DNA of 64,000 bases, from positions 1 to 64,000 of the forward strand of contig CABSCS010000005.1 of assembly GCA_902476355.1 (NCBI GenBank), read 5' to 3'. Origin of the DNA: UMGS2069 sp900557585 (GTDB taxonomy: Bacteria > Bacillota > Clostridia > Christensenellales > UBA1242). The notes beneath the pieces are model-generated. The model was not told where the DNA came from and ran no database searches. It saw nothing but the letters and a program-made list of their open reading frames with translations. Both the position numbers and the translations under genes were made by a program. This document shows positions 57,483 to 64,000 of the stretch, piece by piece (positions within the stretch are counted from its first letter, which is position 1; every line of letters starts with the position of its first letter).

Positions 57483-58331
57483 TCACCTATTGTTTTTGAA
57501 AAAGTTGTTTGCGTTATTAAAGAAAATGTCTTCAATTGTTTGCGCGTCATAGCCCATGAAGCGAAGCCTGTCTTCAAGGAGTGAAAGCGACGAATAATCT
57601 TTCACAAATTTTGGCAATTTCTTTGTTCCAAAAAAATCGGTTCCAAGAGCACAAAACTCTTTTCCAAAACGACTTACAACATAGTCTATATGCCGTGCAA
57701 CATCACCAATTGTTGCCTTTTTATTTTTTGTTAAAAAATCCGAAACTAAACAAATTCCAACAAGTCCGCCCGACTCTTTTATCATTTGAAGTTGATAGTC
57801 TTTCAAATTCCTTTCATGTTCGGTGAAAGAAAAAACATTTGCGTGTGAACAGAAAATTGGTTTTTGTGTAATTTTTGCAAAAGTCATAAAACTTTTTTCT
57901 GAAAGGTGTGCAGTGTCCACAAAAATATGATTCTTTTCAAGTATTTCTGCAATTTCAAGCCCAAAAAGCGTCATATCACCGCCATCAATCGCCCCGCCAG
58001 CCAAATTATTGTTAAAGTTCCATGTTAAAGTTACAGACACCGGATTTGCATTTATCACTCTTTCAATGTTATATTTTGAAACAAAATGCAAATCTTCAAT
58101 TGAAAGCAAAAGATTTGGTGTTTTCTCATTTTCATTTTGATTGTGTTTATCAATAAAATCATAGGCTTTTTCAATGCTAAAAAGTGCGGTTTCAGCATCC
58201 ATTTTGCTTGTCCAAACAGCACTGCAAATGTCGCTTGCAGGGCTTGTTTTTTTTGATAAAAGAAAACGATTTTTTGCTTTTTCAGATTTTATCTCGGTCA
58301 AAAAATCGTTGTGAAGGTCAAATATTTTCAT
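57483..58331 (-). CDS. M19 family (membrane dipeptidase-like) peptidase
   Basis: 282 residues. IFDLHNDF with metal ligands (HxD), PVSVTLTWNFNN.LAGG, VDTAHLSEKSF (DxxHxxxxxF), PIFCSHAN, and GTDFFG are family marks. Peptidase M19 enzymes split dipeptides using two zinc ions. No signal peptide, so cytoplasmic. Shorter than the usual 310-400 residues. ATG 58331 is preferred; eight upstream codons start with TTG. No Shine-Dalgarno is visible; a CATAAT lies seven bases upstream but its -35 is poor. Confidence 0.85.
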   Translation of the reverse strand: MKIFDLHNDFLTEIKSEKAKNRFLLSKKTSPASDICSAVWTSKMDAETALFSIEKAYDFIDKHNQNENEKTPNLLLSIEDLHFVSKYNIERVINANPVSVTLTWNFNNNLAGGAIDGGDMTLFGLEIAEILEKNHIFVDTAHLSEKSFMTFAKITQKPIFCSHANVFSFTEHERNLKDYQLQMIKESGGLVGICLVSDFLTKNKKATIGDVARHIDYVVSRFGKEFCALGTDFFGTKKLPKFVKDYSSLSLLEDRLRFMGYDAQTIEDIFFNNANNFFKNNR

Positions 58332-58721
58332 ATTCAAAATTATGCCCAAACACAAAATAATATTACATGCATAAAAGCAAAAATGTATATTAAAATACGA
58401 TTGCTAATATCTTGTTGAAATGTAACCAAAGTTCTTGTATTGTACAGTAAACACAATATAACAAGTTTTTATATAAACGATAAGTTATTTCGACGCACTA
58501 CGCATTTAGTGTATGCTTCGTTTGCTCAAAATGACAAATAAAAATACAATAAACACAAATTTTTATGTGTCTAATATCTTTTATTTAAAACTTTACCTTA
58601 TACGCTATTCAGTATAATTGTGATATGTGAAAGAAAAAAAGTAAATTTATATATCAAATATTTTTACAATTTAAAAACGAGAAGCAAAAAATTTGTTTAG
58701 ATTTTTATTTTTTCCTGCAAT
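58332..58721. other. Gap between dipeptidase and rny genes
   Basis: About 390 AT-rich bases without a gene. 58485-58534 contains CGACGCACTACGC...GTATGCTTCGTTTGCTCAAAATGAC, which resembles the short dispersed intergenic repeats seen in many Clostridia; one copy only here. Confidence 0.4.
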
Positions 58722-58748
58722 AAAAAACCACCCAAACGGGTGGTTTTT
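58722..58748 (-). terminator. Terminator of rny
   Basis: AAAAACCACCC and GGGTGGTTTTT around GTTT; T6 on the minus strand. Confidence 0.92.
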
Positions 58749-58814
58749 ATGCAAATATTGTTTGCTATCATGTGATAGTTTTTTCTGCTGTTTTTTATAG
58801 CAGAGATTGCAATC

Positions 58815-60374
58815 CTAGGTCGCAGTTGCTGACGCTCTGGTCTCACGAATGATGTTTACTTTGATTTGACCTGGATATTCAAGTTCAGATTCAATTTTCT
58901 TTGCAATTTCGTTTGCAAGAACAATCATTCCACTGTCATCAACAACTTCTGGTTTTACTGCGATTCTAATTTCACGACCGGCTTGAATTGCATATGATGT
59001 TTGAACGCCTTTGAAAGAGTTTGCAATCTCTTCAAGTTTTTCAAGACGTTTTACATAGGCATCAAGAGATTCTCTTCTTGCACCTGGACGGCTTGATGAA
59101 ATTGCATCTGCAACTTGAACCAAAATTGCTTCAAGTGAATGATATTCAACACCGCCATGGTGAGCCTCGATACAATGAATTACTTCTGGGCTTTCTTTAT
59201 ATTTTTTTGCAATTTCAACACCAATTGAAACGTGAGTTCCTTCCATTTCAAAGTCGAGTGCTTTTCCAATATCATGAAGAAGACCCCCGCGTTTTGCAAT
59301 TTGAACATCTGCGCCAAGTTCGCCAGCAAGTGCACCAGCGATATATGATGTTTCAAGGCTGTGTTTGAGAACGTTTTGACCATATGAAGTTCTATATTTC
59401 AAACGTCCAAGAATTTTGATAAGTTCTGGATGAAGATTGAAAATTCCTGCCTCGAAAGTTGCGTTTTCGCCCGCTTCTTTGATTGTTTTTTCAATGTCTC
59501 TTTTCACTTTTTCAACAATGTCTTCAACTCTTGTTGGATGGATTCTTCCATCGGTGATAAGTTTTTCAAGAGTAAGTCTTGCAACTTCTCTTCTGATTGG
59601 ATCGAAACTTGAAAGAATGATTGCTTCTGGGGTGTCGTCAATGATCAAATCAACGCCAGTTGCAGCCTCAATTGCACGAATGTTTCTTCCTTCACGACCA
59701 ATGATTCTTCCTTTCATTTCATCGTTTGGAAGAGCAACAGATGTGACAGTAACCTCGCTTGTTTGATCGGTTGCACACTTCTGAATTGCAAGAGTGATGA
59801 TTTCTCTTGCCTTCTTTTCGCCCTCTTCACGGGCTTGTTCTTCAATGTTTCGAACAATTACGCCAGCCTCTTTTCTTGCATCATCTTCAATTGACGCAAC
59901 AAGTTCTGCCTTTGCATTTTCTTTTGAAAGACCTGAAACTCTTTCAAGTTCTTTTGAAATTGATTCGGCTTTCTTTTCAAGTTCTTTTTCTTGATTTACA
60001 AGTTCATTTTTTTGATTTTCAATTTGCACTTTCATGTCGTCAGCAGATTGAATTTTTTTGTCTAGCAAGTCTTCTTTACGGTCAAGGGCTTCTTCTCTTT
60101 GAACAAGTCTATTTTCCATTCTTTGGACTTCTGCACGACGCTCTCTGATGTCATTATCGTTTTCATTTTTAAGTTTCAAAGCCTCTTCTTTTGCTTCCAA
60201 AAGTGCTTCTTTTTTCAAACTTGAAGCCTCGGCCTTTGCATCTTCAACAAGTTTTTTTGCTTGATTTTGAGCATCACCCATACGCTTTTTTTGAACAGCA
60301 TTGAAAATGAAAAATCCAACAACAATTCCAACAGCAAGAGCCCCGATAGACGCACCAATAATTGCACCTACCAT
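58815..60374 (-). CDS. rny: Ribonuclease Y
   Basis: 519 residues. N-terminal membrane helix (about residues 3-27), long coiled coil (30-200), KH domain (GRIIGREGRNIRAIEAATGV), HD domain with HDIGKALD and the later C-terminal region. Membrane-anchored endonuclease that starts mRNA decay in Bacillota. ATG 60374 with AGGGGG on the minus strand. Follows recA but has its own promoter with palindromes. Confidence 0.97.
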   Translation of the reverse strand: MVGAIIGASIGALAVGIVVGFFIFNAVQKKRMGDAQNQAKKLVEDAKAEASSLKKEALLEAKEEALKLKNENDNDIRERRAEVQRMENRLVQREEALDRKEDLLDKKIQSADDMKVQIENQKNELVNQEKELEKKAESISKELERVSGLSKENAKAELVASIEDDARKEAGVIVRNIEEQAREEGEKKAREIITLAIQKCATDQTSEVTVTSVALPNDEMKGRIIGREGRNIRAIEAATGVDLIIDDTPEAIILSSFDPIRREVARLTLEKLITDGRIHPTRVEDIVEKVKRDIEKTIKEAGENATFEAGIFNLHPELIKILGRLKYRTSYGQNVLKHSLETSYIAGALAGELGADVQIAKRGGLLHDIGKALDFEMEGTHVSIGVEIAKKYKESPEVIHCIEAHHGGVEYHSLEAILVQVADAISSSRPGARRESLDAYVKRLEKLEEIANSFKGVQTSYAIQAGREIRIAVKPEVVDDSGMIVLANEIAKKIESELEYPGQIKVNIIRETRASATAT

Positions 60375-60413
60375 GTTTGTTTCCCCCTGTTATATTAAAT
60401 TGTTATATTTCAA

Positions 60414-60438
60414 TTTAGGCAAACACAAAATGCCTAAA
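60414..60438 (-). promoter_or_regulatory. Inverted repeat in the rny leader
   Basis: TTTAGGC and GCCTAAA around 11 bases, between the promoter and the ribosome site of rny; could form a 5' hairpin. Confidence 0.45.
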
Positions 60439-60455
60439 AATTCAAATAACTTTTC

Positions 60456-60475
60456 ATGGGAAAAGTTTCCCATGC
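60456..60475. promoter_or_regulatory. Palindrome at the rny transcription start
   Basis: CATGGGAAA, two bases, TTTCCCATG. It covers the expected transcription start of rny and is either an operator or a 5'-terminal RNA stem. Confidence 0.5.
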
Positions 60476-60480
60476 ATTCA

Positions 60481-60509
60481 TATTATCACAATGAAAAAAG
60501 TATTGTCAA
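60481..60509 (-). promoter_or_regulatory. Promoter of rny
   Basis: On the minus strand perfect TTGACA (60509-60504) and GATAAT/TAATAT 16-18 bases downstream. Confidence 0.75.
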
Positions 60510-60514
60510 GCAAT

Positions 60515-60553
60515 AAAAAAAGAAGCCAAAAAACATTTGTCTTCTTTTTTTAA
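60515..60553 (-). terminator. Terminator of recA
   Basis: AAAAAAGAAG and CTTCTTTTTT stem with a T-rich tail on the minus strand. Confidence 0.75.
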
Positions 60554-60602
60554 ATTTTAAACAAAATATTGAATAATTATGCATTAAAATGCCGAAAAAT
60601 AA

Positions 60603-61595
60603 CTATTTTTCACTGTTTTTCACAGCATCTTTAACTTTTGCTTCAATTTCAGCATAAATGTCTGGATTGTTTGCCAAAAATCCTTTGGTGTTTTCTTTTC
60701 CTTGACCAATTTTTTCGCCGTTATAACTGAACCATGCACCGCTCTTTTGAACAACGTCATATTGAACAGCCATGTCAAGAAGGCAACCCTCTTTTGAGAT
60801 TCCATAGCCAAAAATAATGTCAAATTCGGCAGTTTTGAAAGGAGGAGCCATTTTGTTTTTTACAACTTTAACTTTTGTTCTTGCTCCAATGCTTTGGTCG
60901 CCATCTTTGATAACTTCACCTTTTCTAACGTCAAGACGAATGCTTGAATAGAACTTCAAAGCCTTTCCGCCTGGGGTTGTTTCTGGGTTTCCAAACATAA
61001 CGCCAACCTTTTCACGAAGTTGGTTGATGAAAATTACGCAAGTTTTGGTTTTTGATGTGATACCAGCGAGTTTACGAAGGGCTTGGCTCATGAGTCTTGC
61101 TTGCAAACCAACGTGGCTATCTCCCATTTCACCATCAATTTCAGCTTTTGGTGTGAGCGCTGCAACAGAGTCGATAACAACAATGTCGATTGATCCACTT
61201 CTAACCAAACTTTCGCAAATTTCAAGACCTTGTTCACCAGTGTCTGGTTGTGAAACATAAAGGTTCTTAATGTCAACACCAAGACGTGCTGCATAGGTTG
61301 GGTCAAGTGCGTGCTCAGCGTCGATGAAAGCAGCAGTTCCGCCAAGTTTTTGAGCCTCGGCAATAATGTGCAAAGAAACTGTTGTTTTACCACTTGATTC
61401 TGGCCCATAAATTTCAATGATTCTTCCACGAGGAAGTCCACCAATTCCAAGAGCCATGTCAAGAGTTAAACAGCCTGTTGGAATTACTTCTACTTGTTGT
61501 TCAGGTGCATCACCAAGTTTCATGATTGCGCCCTTTCCAAATTGTTTTTCAATTTGAGCAATGGTTTGCTCTAATGCTTTTTCCTTTTCGTTCAT
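60603..61595 (-). CDS. recA: Recombinase RecA
   Basis: 330 residues. GPESSGKTTVSLH (Walker A), VVIDSVAAL (Walker B), QARLMSQALRKL (loop L1), INQLREKVGVMFGNPETTPG (loop L2). Pairs homologous DNA and activates LexA self-cleavage. C-terminal tail is short. ATG 61595 with AAGGAAG; 12 bases after cinA in the rimO-pgsA-cinA-recA operon. No SOS-box-like repeat directly upstream, so control must come from the operon promoter outside the window. Confidence 0.98.
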   Translation of the reverse strand: MNEKEKALEQTIAQIEKQFGKGAIMKLGDAPEQQVEVIPTGCLTLDMALGIGGLPRGRIIEIYGPESSGKTTVSLHIIAEAQKLGGTAAFIDAEHALDPTYAARLGVDIKNLYVSQPDTGEQGLEICESLVRSGSIDIVVIDSVAALTPKAEIDGEMGDSHVGLQARLMSQALRKLAGITSKTKTCVIFINQLREKVGVMFGNPETTPGGKALKFYSSIRLDVRKGEVIKDGDQSIGARTKVKVVKNKMAPPFKTAEFDIIFGYGISKEGCLLDMAVQYDVVQKSGAWFSYNGEKIGQGKENTKGFLANNPDIYAEIEAKVKDAVKNSEK

Positions 61596-61607
61596 GTTTG
61601 TCTTCCT

Positions 61608-62306
61608 TTATTTTAAAATATTTATAAGTTTGAAGCAAATTGTCTTTGCAACTTGGTTCATAAAGTCACGCTTTGTTCCGCCACAATTTTCAATTTTGAG
61701 CATGTTAACTCCATGAGTTGTTCCAATTGCAACATATGCAATTTCATTTCCATTATAATACAATTCGTTGCCTTCTGCAAGAGTTGAAAGCGAAACAACA
61801 TATAAATCTGCTGGGATTCTTGCTCTGATGTGTGATGCAATATCAAAAGCAATTTCTCCGCAAACTCCACGGTTTGCTGTGATTTTGAAAGGATTCAAAT
61901 CGAAATGGTCAATCATTTGCTTTATAGATGGCAAAACATATGAGGCTTTAACATGCTTTTCGGCTTTGTCAAAAGTCATAAGGTTTTGAGTGATAATTCC
62001 ACCAGTTCCCTGTTCTGCAAGACAAATTGTGAGATTTTTGACCGAAAGAAACTGATAAAGACGCTCGTAAAGGCTAATGTCACTGTCGGCGTAAATTTGC
62101 TTTGAAAAGTATACAGCAAACGCAGAAAGTGCCTTTTGGAACTCTTCATCACAATTGTCATTTTTGGTTTCAAGAACAACATATGCATCTTTATATTTTT
62201 CTTTAACGGTTACAAAAACTTTTCCATGGTCAAATTCAAGAGAGTTTGACGCACTCACAATTTCATCTTTTGTCAGTCCGTAAAGTTTTAAAACTTGACT
62301 TTTCAT
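61608..62306 (-). CDS. cinA: Reduced CinA-like protein, probably without amidohydrolase activity
   Basis: 232 residues versus about 410 for full CinA. The N-terminal MoaB-like domain is absent; the protein starts at the linker (VLKLYGLTKDEI...) and continues into the PncC domain. There the family motif AESCTGG reads AEQGTGG (residues 97-103), so the catalytic Ser and the Cys are replaced, while the later GVCGEIA and AIGTTHG parts are only loosely kept. Full PncC deamidates nicotinamide mononucleotide. Gene order pgsA-cinA-recA supports the identity. ATG 62306 with AGAAGGATAG. Confidence 0.78.
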   Translation of the reverse strand: MKSQVLKLYGLTKDEIVSASNSLEFDHGKVFVTVKEKYKDAYVVLETKNDNCDEEFQKALSAFAVYFSKQIYADSDISLYERLYQFLSVKNLTICLAEQGTGGIITQNLMTFDKAEKHVKASYVLPSIKQMIDHFDLNPFKITANRGVCGEIAFDIASHIRARIPADLYVVSLSTLAEGNELYYNGNEIAYVAIGTTHGVNMLKIENCGGTKRDFMNQVAKTICFKLINILK

Positions 62307-62317
62307 TTTCTATCCTT

Positions 62318-62962
62318 CTATTTAATTTTTTCTCTTTCTTTTTTGTTTTCAAGTTCTTTAAGCGACTTGACCGCTTTAATGCAATAGTTCACAAGTGAAA
62401 CAACTGCAAGAGAAGCACCAATAATCATAAGTGCAAGTCCGAAACAACGGATATATTCAATTGGCATTGAACCAATTTTTGCATTTTCGCCACCAGAAAG
62501 GCATGCAGTAAGCCCAACATAGAGCATCAATATCATTGATGCAACATCAAGGAAAAATGATTTTACTTTTCCGAAAATGTCGGCAGCAATAACAATATTT
62601 TTATTTGCAGCAACCATTCTGATTCCTGAAATCACTGTGTCACGAAGAACAACAATCAACACAATTGTAACAGCAAGCCATGTCACTGTAACATTTCTTG
62701 TTGCAAGCAAAACCAAAATCATTGCAGAAGTTGTAATTGCCTTGTCTGCAATTTGGTCCATAAATTTTCCAAAGTCGGTGATTTGGTTATATTTTCTCGC
62801 GATATAGCCATCTAAAAAGTCTGTTACGCAAGCAAGGATATAAAGTCCAAGGGCAACAAAAACTCCAATTCCGTTTGGAATGTTGACAAGAAAAAGCACA
62901 ACAACTGCAGGTGTCAGCCCCATTCTTATCATTGTTAAAATGTTAGGTATATTCCACTTCAT
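62318..62962 (-). CDS. pgsA: CDP-diacylglycerol-glycerol-3-phosphate phosphatidyltransferase
   Basis: 214 residues, several membrane helices. CDP-alcohol phosphatidyltransferase motif in DFLDGYIARKYNQITDFGKF followed by MDQIADK (DxxDGxxAR-x8-GxxxDxxxD). Makes phosphatidylglycerol phosphate in the membrane. ATG overlaps the rimO stop by one base (TAATG) with GGAG upstream, so translation is coupled. Confidence 0.94.
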   Translation of the reverse strand: MKWNIPNILTMIRMGLTPAVVVLFLVNIPNGIGVFVALGLYILACVTDFLDGYIARKYNQITDFGKFMDQIADKAITTSAMILVLLATRNVTVTWLAVTIVLIVVLRDTVISGIRMVAANKNIVIAADIFGKVKSFFLDVASMILMLYVGLTACLSGGENAKIGSMPIEYIRCFGLALMIIGASLAVVSLVNYCIKAVKSLKELENKKEREKIK

Positions 62963-64000
62963 TATTCTTTTACTCCTATGAGATCATATTCATGAACTCT
63001 TTTGATTTTAATTTTATAATATTCACCAAGTTCAAGGCGTTCTTTGCTTTTGAAATAGATGAGAGAATCAATTTCTGGTGATTGATATTCACTTCTTCCA
63101 AAAAACTTGGCTTTTTTATAATCAATTCCTTCATAGCAAACTTCAAGGGTTTGACCAACAAATTGTTTGTTGAGTTTTTTAATCACACTTCTTTGAAGTT
63201 TCACAAGGCGAACAAGGCGTTTTTGCTTGATTTTTTCAGGAACCTGATTTGGAAAATCTGCTGCAGGAGTTCCCTCTTCTCTTGAATATGCAAAGAAGCC
63301 AACATGAAGCATTGGATATTCTTTAATGAAAGAATAAAGTTCTTCAAAGTCTTCATCGGTTTCACCAGGGAAGCCAATCATGAACGTTGTTCTGATTGCA
63401 ACAAATTGTGGAAGTTTCTTGATTTTTTCAATCAAAGCAATTGTTCCCGCTTTGTCAATTTTTCTGTTCATTCTCTTTAAAATTCCGTCTGAAACATGTT
63501 GGAAAGGAATGTCAAGATAGTTGCAAAGTTTTTCGTTGTTCATCATTTCGTTCAAAAGTTCATCTGAAACAAGTTCAGGATAGCAATAAAGAAGACGAAT
63601 GCGTTTGAGTTTCTTTATTTTTGAAAGTTCACGAATAAGTTCAACAAGTTTTGGCTTTTTGTCTTCGGACAAATCTGAGCCGTAACGAGTAACGTCTTGT
63701 GCAACCAAAATCAGTTCAGTTGCCCCGCCATTTACAAGATTTTTCGCTTCGATGCAAAGTTCTTTCATGTCTCGAGAACGATATCTTCCTCGAATGAATG
63801 GAATTGTGCAGAATGTGCAGAAGTTATCACAACCGTCTGCAATTTTCAAATATGCATAGTGTTTTGGAGTTGTGATGACTCTGTCTTTCACAAAGGTTTC
63901 TTTTTCGCTTCCGTTTGTTTCAATCACTCTTTCGCCGGTTTCAAAGGCTTTGTCCAAAATTTTCACAATGTTTGGATATTCATTTGTCCCCATGAAAACG
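62962..64000 (-). CDS. rimO: Ribosomal protein S12 methylthiotransferase RimO (5' end outside window)
   Basis: 345 visible residues; the frame is open to the window edge, so the N-terminal UPF0004 part with its first Cys residues is missing. Radical SAM site IADGCDNFCTFCTIPFIRGRYRSR, then TRYGSDLS, FQHVSDGILKRMNRK, IGFPGETDEDF and a C-terminal TRAM domain. The GTNEYPNI stretch and the TFCTIP site fit RimO, which modifies Asp of ribosomal protein S12. Leads the rimO-pgsA-cinA-recA operon. Confidence 0.94.
   Translation of the reverse strand, partial: VFMGTNEYPNIVKILDKAFETGERVIETNGSEKETFVKDRVITTPKHYAYLKIADGCDNFCTFCTIPFIRGRYRSRDMKELCIEAKNLVNGGATELILVAQDVTRYGSDLSEDKKPKLVELIRELSKIKKLKRIRLLYCYPELVSDELLNEMMNNEKLCNYLDIPFQHVSDGILKRMNRKIDKAGTIALIEKIKKLPQFVAIRTTFMIGFPGETDEDFEELYSFIKEYPMLHVGFFAYSREEGTPAADFPNQVPEKIKQKRLVRLVKLQRSVIKKLNKQFVGQTLEVCYEGIDYKKAKFFGRSEYQSPEIDSLIYFKSKERLELGEYYKIKIKRVHEYDLIGVKE

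Overview
The window is a compact, AT-rich bacterial chromosome segment of Bacillota/Clostridia type. Evidence for this placement: Shine-Dalgarno sites of the AAGGAG class, many TTGxxx-N17-TATAAT promoters, occasional TTG starts (ligA, priA), and gene orders shared with Bacillus/Clostridium (lepA-hemW-hrcA-grpE-dnaK-dnaJ-rsmE-mtaB; rpoZ-priA-def-fmt-rlmN-rpe-spoVM-rpmB-asp23-fakA-recG; miaB-mutS-mutL-miaA; rimO-pgsA-cinA-recA-rny). A 27-codon spoVM-like gene in its classic place between rpe and rpmB points to a spore-forming ancestry. An uncultured, gut-type Clostridia lineage is likely, but that is inference.

Layout. 1-2.1 kb: end of an unknown acidic protein, an AT-rich gap with a 35-bp tandem repeat, and a glycerophosphodiesterase gene. 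2.4-13.6 kb: translation factor LepA, HemW, the HrcA heat-shock operon behind a CIRCE-like operator, RNA modification genes (rsmE, mtaB), a HIT hydrolase and rpsU. 14-32.7 kb: DNA repair/replication (pcrA, ligA, priA, recG), rpoZ, protein N-terminus processing (def, fmt), rlmN, rpe, spoVM, rpmB, asp23, fakA, tmk, a four-tRNA cluster followed by a tRNA-Leu 3' fragment, and small unknown genes. 32.9-46.6 kb: a class A penicillin-binding protein, miaB-mutS-mutL-miaA, a PlsC-type acyltransferase divergent from a serine-palmitoyltransferase-like enzyme, lexA, and a Cys-cluster protein with a NUDIX hydrolase. 46.9-51.8 kb: tRNA-Trp, rnhA, two inverted copies of a 167-bp element, a 132-bp palindrome, a PadR regulator fused to a long acidic linker and four membrane helices, and a YgjP-type metallopeptidase. 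51.8-54.9 kb: about 3 kb almost without genes, holding a degenerate 55-bp satellite. 54.9-64 kb: serS, a tyrosine recombinase, an M19 dipeptidase, rny, recA, a reduced CinA, pgsA and rimO (cut by the window end).

Most of the window is core housekeeping. The unusual points are: GrpE with an N-terminal 20-cysteine metallothionein-like repeat; the membrane-tethered PadR protein; three genes (recG, rnhA, xer) whose ATG sits exactly where transcription should start (leaderless); the inverted 167-bp repeats, one of which supplies the rnhA C-terminus and the other an open frame; a CinA that lost both its N-terminal domain and its active-site Ser; and losses from otherwise conserved gene strings (prmA, rsmB, prpC-prkC-rsgA). 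No CRISPR array, prophage or complete insertion sequence was seen.
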